DNA of 64,000 bases from Cryobacterium sp. SO1 (GCF_004210215.2 NZ_CP067394.1:3162001-3226000); one strand, 5' to 3'. Shown: positions 38,501-49,412, numbered from the stretch's first letter. A program made the numbers and translations. Notes: generated by a model not told the origin, from the sequence alone.

Positions 38501-40180
38501 CTACTCCCATTCGATGGTCCCCGGCGGCTTCGACGTGACGTCAAGCACCACGCGGTTGACCCCGTCGACCTCGTTGGTGATCCGGTTGGAGATCTTCGCG
38601 AGCAGGTCGTACGGCAGGCGGGTCCAGTCCGCCGTCATGGCATCCTCCGAGGAGACCGGGCGCAGCACGATCGGGTGCCCGTAGGTGCGGCCGTCGCCCT
38701 GCACGCCCACCGAGCGCACGTCGGCGAGCAGCACCACGGGGCACTGCCAGATCTCCCGGTCGAGGCCCGCCGCGGTCAGTTCGGCGCGCACGATCGCATC
38801 CGCCTGACGCAGCAGGTCCAGGCGCGCCTGGGTGACCTCGCCGACGATGCGGATGCCCAGGCCGGGTCCGGGGAACGGCTGGCGCTGCACGATCTCGGCG
38901 GGCAATCCCAGCTCGGCGCCGATCGCGCGCACCTCGTCCTTGAACAGGGCGCGCAGCGGCTCGACGAGCTCGAACTGCAGGTCCTCGGGCAGGCCGCCCA
39001 CGTTGTGGTGGCTCTTGATGTTGGCGGTGCCACTGCCGCCGCCGGACTCGACCACGTCGGGGTACAGGGTGCCCTGCACGAGGAAGCGGATCGGGTCGCC
39101 GTCGATCTCGGCGGACTCCTTGATGAGCTCGGCCTGGGCCTGCTCGAAGGTGCGGATGAACTCGCGGCCGATGATCTTGCGCTTGGTCTCCGGGTCGCTG
39201 ACCCCGGTGAGGGCGGTGATGAACTGCTCGCGCACGTCGACGGTGACCAGGCGGATGCCGGTGGCCTTGACGTAGTCCTCTTCCACCTGGCGGCGCTCGT
39301 CCTCACGCAGCAGACCGTGGTCGACGAACACGCAGACCAGCTGGTCGCCGATGGCCTTGTGCACCAGGGCGGCCGCGACGGCGGAGTCGACCCCGCCGGA
39401 GAGCCCGCAGATGACCTTGCCGGTGCCGACCTGGGCTCGGATCAACGCGACCTGCTCGGTGATGACGTTGCCGCTGTTCCAGTCGGCGGGGATGCCCGCG
39501 GCGCGGTGCAGGAAGTTCTCCAGCACGTGCTGGCCGTGGGCGGAGTGCTTGACCTCGGGGTGCCACTGCACGCCGTACAGGCGGCGCTCGTCGTTGGCGA
39601 ACGCGGCGACCGGGGTCGACACCGTGGAGGCCAGCACCGTGAAACCGTCCGGAGCCTTGGACACGGAGTCGCCGTGGCTCATCCACACGGTCTGCTCGGC
39701 CGGCTGGTCGGCGAGCAGCGCATTGACGCTGTCGGAGACGGCCACCGGGGTGGAGCCGTACTCGCGCTGGCCGGTGTGCGAGACCTCGCCGCCGAGGGCG
39801 GTGGCCATCACCTGGAAGCCGTAGCAGATGCCCAGCACCGGGATGCCGAGGTCGAAGATGGCCGGGTCGAAGCTGGGGGCGCCCTCCGCGTAGACGCTGG
39901 AGGGTCCGCCGGAGAGCACGATGCCGATCGGGTTCTTCGCGGCCACCTCGGCGGCGGTGATCGAGTGCGCCACGATCTCCGAGTACACGGATGCCTCGCG
40001 CACGCGCCGGGCGATCAGTTGCGCGTACTGCGCACCGAAGTCGACCACGAGCACCGGGCGGCTGATGCCGGAGGCGGCGGGCGCTGTGGCGCCCTCGTCG
40101 GTGCCGAGCAGGTTCTCGAGGCCCTCGGCCCCTTCGGCGCCGTCGGCGCCCACGATGTCCATCGGGTTCACGGCGCTCAT
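38501..40180 (-). CDS. guaA: GMP synthase (glutamine-hydrolysing)
   Basis: This 559-residue enzyme converts XMP to GMP. A class I glutamine amidotransferase domain (about 42-235) has [20 protein letters not shown] and the nucleophile Cys in [12 protein letters not shown]. The PP-loop ATP pyrophosphatase domain has [17 protein letters not shown] (about 263-279), and the dimerisation domain ends PPGTIEWE. The first 41 residues are an acidic, Ala-rich extension absent from most homologues. The ATG overlaps the TGA of the DUF3817 gene (ATGA), indicating translational coupling. Confidence 0.97.
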   Translation of the reverse strand: MSAVNPMDIVGADGAEGAEGLENLLGTDEGATAPAASGISRPVLVVDFGAQYAQLIARRVREASVYSEIVAHSITAAEVAAKNPIGIVLSGGPSSVYAEGAPSFDPAIFDLGIPVLGICYGFQVMATALGGEVSHTGQREYGSTPVAVSDSVNALLADQPAEQTVWMSHGDSVSKAPDGFTVLASTVSTPVAAFANDERRLYGVQWHPEVKHSAHGQHVLENFLHRAAGIPADWNSGNVITEQVALIRAQVGTGKVICGLSGGVDSAVAAALVHKAIGDQLVCVFVDHGLLREDERRQVEEDYVKATGIRLVTVDVREQFITALTGVSDPETKRKIIGREFIRTFEQAQAELIKESAEIDGDPIRFLVQGTLYPDVVESGGGSGTANIKSHHNVGGLPEDLQFELVEPLRALFKDEVRAIGAELGLPAEIVQRQPFPGPGLGIRIVGEVTQARLDLLRQADAIVRAELTAAGLDREIWQCPVVLLADVRSVGVQGDGRTYGHPIVLRPVSSEDAMTADWTRLPYDLLAKISNRITNEVDGVNRVVLDVTSKPPGTIEWE

Positions 40181-40614
40181 GCGCTAACCCCGCTTTCCAC
40201 CGGGGCAACGGGGTGCGCGGCAAGGAACGCCTTGACCCGCTGGCCGACCTTCACCTCGAGGAAGAACGACAGGAACGGGATGATGCCGCCGAGGGCGATC
40301 ACCAGGAAGGTCAGGAAGGGCCAGCGCATGATGCTCCAGAGGCGGAAGTCGGCGAACAGATACAGAACGTAGAACCAGCCGTGCACGATCAGCAACCCGG
40401 TGCTCAGGTTGACGGCGGTGACGGTGCCCTCCGGGACAAGGGCCAGGAGGCCGTTCGGGCCGCCGCCCTCGAGCTCGGTGCCGAAGAAGTACTTGGCGAT
40501 CACCTCGGCGCAGAGCAGCAGCAACAGGACACCGGTGATGATCGACGAGACCTGGTACAGCCGAAGCGCACCGGGGATTCTGGGCAGGTCGGCGGGCTTG
40601 GGTTCAAGTGGCAT
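40177..40614 (-). CDS. DUF3817 family membrane protein
   Basis: This 145-residue protein has three to four helices. [37 protein letters not shown] and [19 protein letters not shown] match DUF3817, a small integral membrane family of unknown role. It sits between the SURF1 gene and guaA and is translationally coupled to guaA by a four-base overlap. Confidence 0.8.
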   Translation of the reverse strand: MPLEPKPADLPRIPGALRLYQVSSIITGVLLLLLCAEVIAKYFFGTELEGGGPNGLLALVPEGTVTAVNLSTGLLIVHGWFYVLYLFADFRLWSIMRWPFLTFLVIALGGIIPFLSFFLEVKVGQRVKAFLAAHPVAPVESGVSA

Positions 40615-40623
40615 GGGCTAATT

Positions 40624-41469
40624 CTACGGGGCGTTCGCGTGGGACCGGTCGGCGCCCGCGGGGCCGGATGTCTCCCCCGGCGAACCCGCAGACGTCTCGG
40701 AAGTGGCTGCGGCGGCGATTTCGGCCTCTTCCACTTCGCGCTCCCAGGCATCCCGCACCAGGCGGTACCACAGGAACACCGCGAAGCCGGCGAAGAGTGC
40801 CCACTCGAGGGCGTAGAAGATGTTCAGCCAGTTCAGCGGCACCTCCACCACCGGCTCCGGAGAGTCGATGACCGAAAGGCCGTCGGGCGCGACGCTGTCG
40901 ACGATGTAACCCTGGTACACCGGCTTGTCGGACCAGTTCGGCCACAGGTTGATCAGCGCCGCGGTCGACACCGTGGTCATCGTGTGCGGGTCGGCGCCTT
41001 CCTCGGGCAGCACGGGCGCCTCGGAAGAGAGGAACCTGCCGGTCAGCGGCTGCAGCGACAGGATCGACATCTGGGTGGCGAGCCGTTCGCGGATCGCCTC
41101 GGCCTCGTCGGCGTCGGCGGTCCAACCGCGGGCGACGGCGATGCTGGCGCCCTCGCCGGTGACGAAGTGGCTGACCACCCAGAAGCCGGTCTCGCCGCCG
41201 TTCTGCCGACCGCTGATGATCTGCTCGTCACCGGGGGCGAACGAGCCCTCGGTCTGCACCATCTGACCTTCCGCGACCTGCGGGGGCGGCCCATCCGGTG
41301 ACACGGTGTCACTGAGCGGCTGCACGATCTCGGTGCTGCGCTCCACGACCTCGCCCGAGGAGATGGCACGGTCGAGCTGCCACTGGCCGAGCAGCGCGAA
41401 ACCGGCGGCGATGGCCAGGGCCAGCACCAGCGCCGCGATCCAGCGCGGTCGCACCATCATGCGCATCAT
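40624..41469 (-). CDS. SURF1 family protein (cytochrome oxidase assembly)
   Basis: This 281-residue protein has one helix near each end (about 7-27 and 237-255) and a periplasmic-side domain between them. RPRWIAALVLALAIAAGFAL then GQWQLDR is the SURF1 opening; VARGWTAD and NWLNIFYALEWALFAGFAVF are further family marks. It helps haem insertion in aa3 oxidase in other bacteria; no ctaD-type gene lies in the window. It overlaps the antiporter stop by four bases (ATGA). A second in-frame ATG lies at 41466. Confidence 0.88.
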   Translation of the reverse strand: MMRMMVRPRWIAALVLALAIAAGFALLGQWQLDRAISSGEVVERSTEIVQPLSDTVSPDGPPPQVAEGQMVQTEGSFAPGDEQIISGRQNGGETGFWVVSHFVTGEGASIAVARGWTADADEAEAIRERLATQMSILSLQPLTGRFLSSEAPVLPEEGADPHTMTTVSTAALINLWPNWSDKPVYQGYIVDSVAPDGLSVIDSPEPVVEVPLNWLNIFYALEWALFAGFAVFLWYRLVRDAWEREVEEAEIAAAATSETSAGSPGETSGPAGADRSHANAP

Positions 41470-42815
41470 GAGTAGTCACCCGTCTGGTCGTCCTGGCCGG
41501 CCTTCTTCTTGGCGGTCGGGTAGGTGTCGGAGATGAAGTCGATCATCGGGTCACCGGATTTCTGGTCGTGGGTGGCCGCCTCCACGAGTGCGATCTCCTC
41601 GGCGCGCATGGCGTCTCGCTCGGGGGTGCGGGTGGGCGGATGCGCCGCACGGGAGCGCCGGCCGATGGCGGCGCCGATCTTTTCCGAGTTGGCGGTGAAC
41701 AGCGGCCCGAGGATGGCCATGGTCAGCACGTAGAGACCCGCGAACGGTTGCAGTCGGGGGTCGAGGCCGGCGCTGACCGACAGGGTCGCCAGGATCAGGG
41801 TGAACTCCCCGCGGTTGACGAAGATCGCGGCGGTGTTGAGGCCTTCCCGCACTCCCATCTGGTGCATCCGGGCCAGCAGCATGCCGGAACCCAGGCTGAG
41901 GACGAATGTCATCACGATGGCGATCAGCACCACACCGATCACCGAACCGAACTCGGCAACGTTCAGCGCCAGGCCGAAGTTGAGGAAGAAGAACGCGCCG
42001 AAGACGTCCCGCAGCGGCACCGCGACCCGTTCGATACGCCCCCGGTAGGTACTGGCGCCGAGCACCACACCGATCAGGAAGGCGCCGATGGCGTCGGTGA
42101 CGCCGATGATCTCGCCGATGCCGGCGAAGAGCACGGCCAGGCCGAAGAACAGGATGGTGAACAGTTCGTCGTCCTTGGTGCGCATCAACCTGGAAACCAC
42201 CCGGCCGCCCCACCGGGCGACGGAGAACATCACCACGAGGAACAGGAACGCGATGGCCAGCTGCACCACGATGGGCCAGATCTCGGTCTTGCCGCTGAGC
42301 ACCACGGACACGATCGCGAGGTACACGGCGATGAAGATGTCCCCGACCACGGTCACCCCGAGGATCATCGGGGTTTCCTTGTTGGCCAGGCGGCGCAGTT
42401 CGATGAGCAGTTTGGTGATGATCGCGCTGGACGAGGTGCCGGTCATACCCGCGATGACCAGCGCCTCCCTGGCCCCCCAGCCGGTCATCAGGCCGAACGC
42501 GAAGCCGGCGCCCATGTTGATCAGGATGTAGGAACCACCGGAGATCAACAGTTTCCCGGCGTCGCCGAAGAAGGCCTCCTGGTCGAACTCGAGGCCCAGG
42601 CTGAACAACAGCAGGATCAACCCGAAGACCGCGATGAGTTCGATGTCGGCGGAGTGGAAGTTCAGCGGGAACCATCCGCTGTACGGGCTCGCCAGCAGGC
42701 CCACGATCATGTAGATCGGAATGGACGGCAGGCCGATCAGCTTGCCCAGGCGGCCCAGGACGTAGGCAACCACCAACAGGATGCCCAGGGTGAGGAGGTC
42801 TTCACCGAGGTTCAT
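41466..42815 (-). CDS. CPA2 cation:proton antiporter (KhtU/KefB-like)
   Basis: This 449-residue membrane transporter has 11 to 13 helices. LILLLFSLGLEFDQEAFFG and GMTGTSSSAIITKLLIELRR are CPA2 core helices, and GVTVVGDIFIAVYLAIVSVV carries the ion-binding Asp. There is no C-terminal RCK domain; that function is provided by the separate TrkA-C protein encoded 3 bp upstream, as in the KhtTU K+/H+ antiporter of Bacillus. The C-terminal 60 residues are charged. Confidence 0.88.
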   Translation of the reverse strand: MNLGEDLLTLGILLVVAYVLGRLGKLIGLPSIPIYMIVGLLASPYSGWFPLNFHSADIELIAVFGLILLLFSLGLEFDQEAFFGDAGKLLISGGSYILINMGAGFAFGLMTGWGAREALVIAGMTGTSSSAIITKLLIELRRLANKETPMILGVTVVGDIFIAVYLAIVSVVLSGKTEIWPIVVQLAIAFLFLVVMFSVARWGGRVVSRLMRTKDDELFTILFFGLAVLFAGIGEIIGVTDAIGAFLIGVVLGASTYRGRIERVAVPLRDVFGAFFFLNFGLALNVAEFGSVIGVVLIAIVMTFVLSLGSGMLLARMHQMGVREGLNTAAIFVNRGEFTLILATLSVSAGLDPRLQPFAGLYVLTMAILGPLFTANSEKIGAAIGRRSRAAHPPTRTPERDAMRAEEIALVEAATHDQKSGDPMIDFISDTYPTAKKKAGQDDQTGDYS

Positions 42816-42818
42816 CGG

Positions 42819-43346
42819 CTAACCTCCGGGCGGCGAGTCGACGGGCTTCGCCTTGATCTCACCGGTGCGGAAGAAGGCGAACGCCTTCGCCACCTTTTCG
42901 GGAGAACCGGCCACGACCAGGGTGTCGCCGGGGAAGACCTTGAAGTCCGCTGCGGGGGCCGGGTTGGCGGATTCGCCACGGACCACGGCCACCACGGTGA
43001 GCCCGGCGATGCCGCGCTCGGCCGGGTTGCCCAGAGGCTGGCCGGCTATGTGGTCTTCGTAGTCCACGGTGAACCAGTCGATACTCAGCCCGGGGATCTG
43101 GTCGAGCGCGGTGAGCGACTCGGTGATCTGGGTGCCGCCGAGCAGCTCGGCGAGGGTGTGCGCCTCGTCCTCGCTCAGCCGCAGGGAGACCTTGCTGGCG
43201 TCGGGGCCGCCCTCGTCGTCGGCGAAGGTGATCAGGTCGCTGTGGCCGGAGCGGTGCGCGATGACCCCGACCTTGCCGCCGTCGTCGGTGATGAAGGTGT
43301 GCAGCACGCCCACACCGGGGAGCTTGACCCGTCGAACGTCAACCAT
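42819..43346 (-). CDS. TrkA-C (RCK) regulatory subunit, KhtT-like
   Basis: This 175-residue cytoplasmic protein has an N-terminal domain (MVDVRRVKLPGVGVLHTF) and a C-terminal RCK_C domain (LTVVAVVRGESANPAPAADF, then FPGDTLVVAGSPEKVAKAF). KhtT proteins gate a partner antiporter in response to nucleotide or pH. The ATG 43346 has AGGAG upstream. A reading frame extending further upstream has no support. It is the first gene of a likely operon with the antiporter, SURF1, DUF3817 and guaA. Confidence 0.85.
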   Translation of the reverse strand: MVDVRRVKLPGVGVLHTFITDDGGKVGVIAHRSGHSDLITFADDEGGPDASKVSLRLSEDEAHTLAELLGGTQITESLTALDQIPGLSIDWFTVDYEDHIAGQPLGNPAERGIAGLTVVAVVRGESANPAPAADFKVFPGDTLVVAGSPEKVAKAFAFFRTGEIKAKPVDSPPGG

Positions 43347-43476
43347 GGTGCGACTCCTGAAGCTTGTGGGCGGTCCCACCATTCTACCGGGGCGTGTCTG
43401 CGGGTTGGTCGGGGCGGCCGCGCCGGCGCACCCGCTCGCTGTGAGCCCGCTCGCGACCGCTCGCCGCACGGGGTTC

Positions 43477-43539
43477 GGTGCGCCTCGTGTGGCCTGGTGC
43501 GCCAGCTATGCCTGGCGCACCACGCCATACGGGGCGCAC
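43477..43539. repeat. Palindromic repeat, left copy flanking the AbiEi-like gene
   Basis: TGGTGCGCCAG (43495-43505) and CTGGCGCACCA (43512-43522) form an 11-bp perfect stem with a six-base loop, extended by TGGC/GCCA. Read with its flanks it aligns to the reverse complement of 44640-44701 with roughly 80-85% identity, so the two copies are inverted around the gene. Confidence 0.85.
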
Positions 43540-43619
43540 TCAAGCGGATGGTTGGATCGGGAGTGCACAGATGTCACCGGCTCCCGCCAATAGACCTCGC
43601 ACTCTGCTTGCCTGTCGGC

Positions 43620-44594
43620 ATGGGAATCTCGTCATCGACCACCCTCGGCATGCTCGCCGCGCTGTCCAGCCGCGACGGACTGATCCTCGCGACCGATGCC
43701 GGGCGCGTCGGCCTCCAACGAGAGCTTCGCCTCGAGTTCGAAAGGCAGACTGTCATTCGTCTGCGTCGAGGGGTTTACGTGCTCACCGCAGAGTGGGCTG
43801 CCCTGGGAGCGGACGAGCGCTACCTCCGTCGGATCCGAGCCCATGCCGCTGTCGCCGAGGGGCCTGCCGTCTACTCGCACTTCTCCGCGGCCGCACTGTG
43901 GGGGCTGCCGCTTGTGGGTGCCTGGCCGTCGGAGATTCACCTCACCGCCTCGGCAGCAGCGGGCGGACGATCCCGGCCCGGTGTTGTGCGTCATTCGCAG
44001 GAGCACTGCCTCGACGTCGTGGAGCACGACGGGCTTCGGGTCACATCCGTCGCGGCCACCGCTGTGGCCATGGCCCGGATGCTCCCATTCGGTCGGGCGG
44101 TAGCGGTGATGGACAAAGCCCTGCACGAGCCACGCGCTGGCGCCCCGCTGACCACTCGGGCCGAACTCGAGCGGGCTCTGGCGAAGCTCGGCCGTGTCCC
44201 TGGCCGCGCGGCGGCCGGGCGGGTGTTGGAGTTCGCCACGCCGCTATCAGGCTCCGCCGGAGAGTCGATCAGCCGGGCCGGCATCTTCCTGCTGGGATTT
44301 CTCGCTCCCGATTTGCAGGTCCCGCACTGGGATCAGGCCGGGCTGATCGGTTATACCGACTACTTCTGGCCGGGCATCCGCACCGTCGGTGAGTTCGACG
44401 GCGACGGCAAGTATCTGCGTGACGAGTTCACCCACGGACGCGCCGCCGCCGACATCGTCATCGCAGAGAAGGTCAGGGAGGACCGGTTGCGCGCGCTGGG
44501 GCTGGGCGTGTTCCGGTGGGGCTGGCCTGTCGCCACTTCACTCCCGGCGTTGGGCGACCTTCTCACTCGCAAAGGCGTCCCTCGAGCCCGATAG
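43620..44594 (+). CDS. AbiEi-type antitoxin domain / DUF559-like protein
   Basis: This 324-residue protein has an N-terminal winged-helix (about 15-70: LRLEFERQTVIRLRRGVYVL then TAEWAAL). The middle resembles AbiEi (AVYSHFSAAALWGLPLVGAW). The C-terminal segment VGEFDGDGKY then IVIAEKVREDRLRALGL looks like a restriction-endonuclease-like D-ExK fold (DUF559). No AbiEii nucleotidyltransferase partner is adjacent, so a type IV toxin-antitoxin pair is not supported. Start ATG 43620. It lies between inverted palindromic repeats and may be a mobile cassette. Confidence 0.75.
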   Translation: MGISSSTTLGMLAALSSRDGLILATDAGRVGLQRELRLEFERQTVIRLRRGVYVLTAEWAALGADERYLRRIRAHAAVAEGPAVYSHFSAAALWGLPLVGAWPSEIHLTASAAAGGRSRPGVVRHSQEHCLDVVEHDGLRVTSVAATAVAMARMLPFGRAVAVMDKALHEPRAGAPLTTRAELERALAKLGRVPGRAAAGRVLEFATPLSGSAGESISRAGIFLLGFLAPDLQVPHWDQAGLIGYTDYFWPGIRTVGEFDGDGKYLRDEFTHGRAAADIVIAEKVREDRLRALGLGVFRWGWPVATSLPALGDLLTRKGVPRAR

Positions 44595-44639
44595 CCGGCG
44601 CACCGCAGCGGACCCCATGCGTGTGTCCCGAACCGTCGC

Positions 44640-44701
44640 TGCACCCCTGGTGGCGCGGTGCGCCAGCTATAGCTGGCGCACCGCGCCACACGAGGCGCAC
44701 C
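44640..44701. repeat. Palindromic repeat, right copy with a perfect 40-bp palindrome
   Basis: Bases 44650-44669 are the exact reverse complement of 44670-44689; the centre reads CCAGCTATAGCTGG. Right of it is CACACGAGGCGCACC, the reverse complement of the left flank of the copy at 43477. It lies between the convergent AbiEi-like gene and glpD. Confidence 0.95.
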
Positions 44702-44741
44702 GGGCGGGGCAGACCGTACCCGCCGCCCCGCGCCAAAAGGC

Positions 44742-46466
44742 TCAGCTCGTCACGATGTCCGGCGCCTCCAAGCGCACCCGGTCGGCGGACTCGTCGTCGG
44801 GCTGGGTTTGCGAGGCTCGCTCGGCGGCGACCCGCTTGAGGTAGATCGACACCTCCCGCTCCTCCCGTTCGGTGTCCCAGCCGAGCACCTCGGCCAGCAG
44901 CCGCGCGGCGACCGGCGCGGCGGACACCCCACGGTCCCACGCCTCGATCGAGATGCGGGTGCGCCGGGCGAGCACATCCTCGAGGTGCAGCGCGCCCATG
45001 TGGGTGGCCGCGTAGACGACCTCGGCCTGGATGTAGTCATCCGCACCGGGCAGCGGGTCAGCCAGCTCCGGCCGCTCCTTGATCAGGTCGAGCAGCTCGT
45101 CGGTGAGGGTGCCGTACCGGTTCAGCAAATGCTCGATCCGCACGGTGTGCAGGTTGAACGCGGCCGCGATCTTGCCGCGCTTGTTCCACGCCGCCCGGTA
45201 GCCCTCGGCGCCGAGCAACGGGATCTCCTTCGTCGTGGACGGCGGCACCAGCCCGTCGAGGGCATCCACCGCGGCGTCGATGGCGTCCTTGGCCATCACC
45301 CGGTACGTGGTCCACTTGCCGCCGGCGATCACGACGAGGCCGGGCACCGAGTGCCCGACGAGGTGCTCACGGGACAGCTTGGAGGTCTGCTCACTCTCCC
45401 CCGCCAGCAGCGGCCGGAGGCCCGCGTAGACTCCCTCCACGTCTTCCCGGGTCAACGCCACCTGCAGCACCGAGTTGACGTGTTCGAGCAGGTAGTCGAT
45501 GTCCGCGGCGGTGGCCGCCGGATGCGCCTTGTCCAGGTGCCAGTCGGTGTCGGTGGTGCCGATCAACCAGTGCCGGCCCCAGGGGATCACAAAGAGCACA
45601 CTCTTCTCGGTGCGCAGCAGCAGTCCCATCGAGGACTGGAACCGGTCCCGCGGTACAACCAGGTGGATGCCCTTGGACGCGCGCACCTTGAAGGTGCCGC
45701 GCTCCCCCACCATCCGCTGGGTGTCGTCGGTCCAGACACCGGTGGCGTTGACGACCTGCTTGGCGCGCACCTCGAAACGCTCCCCGGTCTGCAGGTCGTG
45801 CGCCTGCACGCCGACCACCCGTTCGCCCACCTTGATGAAGCCCTCCACGCGCACCCGGCTGGCGACGTGGGCGCCGTACGCAGATGCGGTGCGGGCCAGC
45901 GACGCCACGTAGAGCGCGTCGTCGACCTGCGCGTCGTAGTAGGTGATCCCCCCGACGAGGGCGTCGTGGCTGAGGCTGGGCATCAGTTTTGCGACCTGGC
46001 CGCGACTGAGGTGCCGGTGGTGCGGCACGCCGGGCCGGCCACCCACGTAGGAGAGCACGTCGTAGAGCAGCATCCCGGCGCCGACATAGGCGCGTTCGAC
46101 CACCCGTTTCTTCAGCGGGTAGAGGAACCGTACCGGCTTGACCAGGTGCGGCGCGATGCGTTTGAGCAGCAGGCCGCGTTCGGTGAGGGCCTCCCGCACC
46201 AGCCGAAAGTCGAGCTGTTCAAGGTAGCGGATGCCGCCGTGCACCAGCTTCGACGACCGGCTGGAGGTGCCGGACGCCCAGTCCCTGGCCTCGAGCATGC
46301 CCACGCTGAGACCGCGGGTGACCGCATCCAGGGCGCTGCCGGTGCCGACGATGCCGCCGCCCACCACGAGGATGTCAAGCTCCTTGGATTTGAGGCGCGT
46401 AATCGCCGCCGCGCGTTCCTCTGGTCCGAGCTTGGTGGACCTGGTCACCGAATTGTCATGCGTCAT
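44742..46466 (-). CDS. glpD: Aerobic glycerol-3-phosphate dehydrogenase
   Basis: This flavoenzyme of about 574 residues oxidises glycerol-3-phosphate to DHAP and passes electrons to quinone. ILVVGGGIVGTGSALDAVTR is the FAD loop and SSRSSKLVHGGIRYLEQLDF the family signature. A C-terminal Ala-Glu-rich domain of about 130 residues (VVYAATHMGALHLEDVLARR then TRISIE) is typical. The ATG at 46466 has GGGAG at a seven-base spacing and is preferred over TTG 46472. It is a single gene upstream of guaB3's 3' side. Confidence 0.95.
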   Translation of the reverse strand: MTHDNSVTRSTKLGPEERAAAITRLKSKELDILVVGGGIVGTGSALDAVTRGLSVGMLEARDWASGTSSRSSKLVHGGIRYLEQLDFRLVREALTERGLLLKRIAPHLVKPVRFLYPLKKRVVERAYVGAGMLLYDVLSYVGGRPGVPHHRHLSRGQVAKLMPSLSHDALVGGITYYDAQVDDALYVASLARTASAYGAHVASRVRVEGFIKVGERVVGVQAHDLQTGERFEVRAKQVVNATGVWTDDTQRMVGERGTFKVRASKGIHLVVPRDRFQSSMGLLLRTEKSVLFVIPWGRHWLIGTTDTDWHLDKAHPAATAADIDYLLEHVNSVLQVALTREDVEGVYAGLRPLLAGESEQTSKLSREHLVGHSVPGLVVIAGGKWTTYRVMAKDAIDAAVDALDGLVPPSTTKEIPLLGAEGYRAAWNKRGKIAAAFNLHTVRIEHLLNRYGTLTDELLDLIKERPELADPLPGADDYIQAEVVYAATHMGALHLEDVLARRTRISIEAWDRGVSAAPVAARLLAEVLGWDTEREEREVSIYLKRVAAERASQTQPDDESADRVRLEAPDIVTS

Positions 46467-46515
46467 CTGCAAACTCCCATCGCCATCGGTGGTGCTTGCT
46501 TCGACGCTAGTTCAC

Positions 46516-47631
46516 TCAGTACGGCGCGACAACTACCTCTACCCGCTGAAATTCTTTGATTCCGCTGTATCCGGTGGTGGCCATCGAGCGCCGAAGGGCG
46601 CCGACCAGGTTGGCGGTGCCGTCGGCAACAGGGGCTGGGCCGTACAGGATCGCCTCGAGCGGGGCGACGGTGCCCACCTCCACGCGCTTGCCGCGGGGCA
46701 ACTGCGAGTGGTGCGATTCAGCACCCCAGTGGAAACCGCCGCCGGGGGCGTCGGTGGCGCGGGCGAGGGCGGTGCCGAGCATCACGGCATCCGCACCGCA
46801 GGCAATGGCCTTGACGATGTCGCCGGAGGTGCTCAGGCCGCCGTCGGCGATGACGTGCACGTAACGGCCGCCGGATTCGTCCATGTAGTCGCGGCGGGCG
46901 CCGGCGACGTCGGCCACGGCTGTGGCCATGGGGGCGTGGATGCCGAGGCTGGTGCGGGTGGTGGATGCCGCGCCGCCGCCGAAGCCGACGAGCACGCCCG
47001 CCGCTCCGGTGCGCATCAGGTGCAGGGCCGCGGTGTAGGTGGCGGCGCCGCCGACGATGACGGGCACGTCGAGGTCGTAGATGAACTTCTTGAGGTTCAG
47101 CGGCTCCTGGGTGCGGGAGACGTGCTCGGCCGAGACCGTGGTGCCGCGGATGACGAAGAGGTCCACGCCGGCGGCGACAACGGTTTCGTAGAGTTCCTGG
47201 GTGCGCTGCGGCGACAGGGCGGCGGCGACGGTGACTCCGGCGGCGCGGATCTGGGCGAGGCGCTCGGTGACGAGGGCGGGCTTGATCGGCTCCGCGTAGA
47301 TCTCCTGCATGCGCGCGGTGGTCTTGTCGGCGGGCAGGCTGCGGATCTCGGCGAGCAGGGGCTCGGGGTTCTCGTAGCGGGTCCAGAGGCCCTCGAGGTC
47401 CAGAACGCCCAGACCGCCGAGCTGGCCCATCATGATCGCGGTCGTCGGGGACACGACGGAGTCCATCGGGGCGGCGAGGAACGGGATGTCGAACTGGTAG
47501 GCGTCGATGGACCAGCCGACCGACACATCCTCGGGATCACGGGTTCGCCGGGAAGGCACCACCGCAATGTCGTCGAAGGCATATACGCGCCGCGCGCGCT
47601 TGGACCGGCCGATCTCGATTTCCATACTCAC
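46516..47631 (-). CDS. guaB3: GuaB3 family IMP dehydrogenase-related protein
   Basis: This 371-residue protein is the IMPDH barrel without CBS domains. IEIGRSKRARRVYAFDDIAV and VVPSRRTRDP are GuaB3 hallmarks; FLAAPMDSVVSPTTAIMMGQ is the barrel entrance. The active loop reads VGFGGGAASTTRTSLGIHAP, where IMPDH proteins, including the GuaB encoded at 47757, have GSICTTR. Ser thus stands in place of the catalytic Cys, so IMPDH or GMP reductase chemistry is doubtful. GTG 47631 or ATG 47625 could start it. It follows guaB on the same strand. Confidence 0.9.
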   Translation of the reverse strand: MSMEIEIGRSKRARRVYAFDDIAVVPSRRTRDPEDVSVGWSIDAYQFDIPFLAAPMDSVVSPTTAIMMGQLGGLGVLDLEGLWTRYENPEPLLAEIRSLPADKTTARMQEIYAEPIKPALVTERLAQIRAAGVTVAAALSPQRTQELYETVVAAGVDLFVIRGTTVSAEHVSRTQEPLNLKKFIYDLDVPVIVGGAATYTAALHLMRTGAAGVLVGFGGGAASTTRTSLGIHAPMATAVADVAGARRDYMDESGGRYVHVIADGGLSTSGDIVKAIACGADAVMLGTALARATDAPGGGFHWGAESHHSQLPRGKRVEVGTVAPLEAILYGPAPVADGTANLVGALRRSMATTGYSGIKEFQRVEVVVAPY

Positions 47632-47691
47632 CCGCCCAGTTTAGTCTGAGCGCGCCGCCGGCCCCGCCATGGCTCCCACCGCCCACCATCC

Positions 47692-47752
47692 ACGAACTGT
47701 GAGAAAAGCCCCGAAAACTCGCGCGTTCAGGGGCTTAACTCACGGCTCGCGG
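47692..47752. repeat. 60-nt hairpin repeat, copy 3
   Basis: This repeat runs from ACGAACTGTGAG to CACGGCTCGCGG with the same AAAGCCCCGAAAACTCG half as copies at 14578 and 15020. It lies between guaB and guaB3 and ends 4 bp from the guaB stop. Confidence 0.85.
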
Positions 47753-47756
47753 ATGG

Positions 47757-49277
<1,521 letters not shown>

Positions 49278-49383
49278 TTAGGATACGGAAGAAAGTCCGG
49301 GAATCTCGAGGGATGCAACCGGTAATCAATGTTAAGCGACGTTGCCGTCCATGCATTCCGCGATCGCAACCAGACCCACTAAA

Positions 49384-49412
49384 TTCAGCGTACGAAACAT
49401 ATGCGACATAAT
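49384..49412 (+). promoter_or_regulatory. Candidate promoter of the liv operon
   Basis: TTCAGC (49384-49389) and CATAAT (49407-49412) are 17 bases apart, in the AT-richer guaB-livH spacer. The transcript would begin near 49419, about 75 bases before the livH GTG. An exact 11-bp inverted repeat, AGCGACGTTGC (49335-49345) and GCAACGTCGCT (49438-49448), flanks it. Confidence 0.45.

Noticed and set aside
41568..43619. Very long plus-strand frame leading into the AbiEi-like gene
   Set aside because: It is antisense to the antiporter pair, with His/Asp/Gly-rich shadow composition; the real start is ATG 43620.
43620..44594. Type IV toxin-antitoxin system
   Set aside because: Only an AbiEi-like protein is present; no AbiEii nucleotidyltransferase gene lies next to it.
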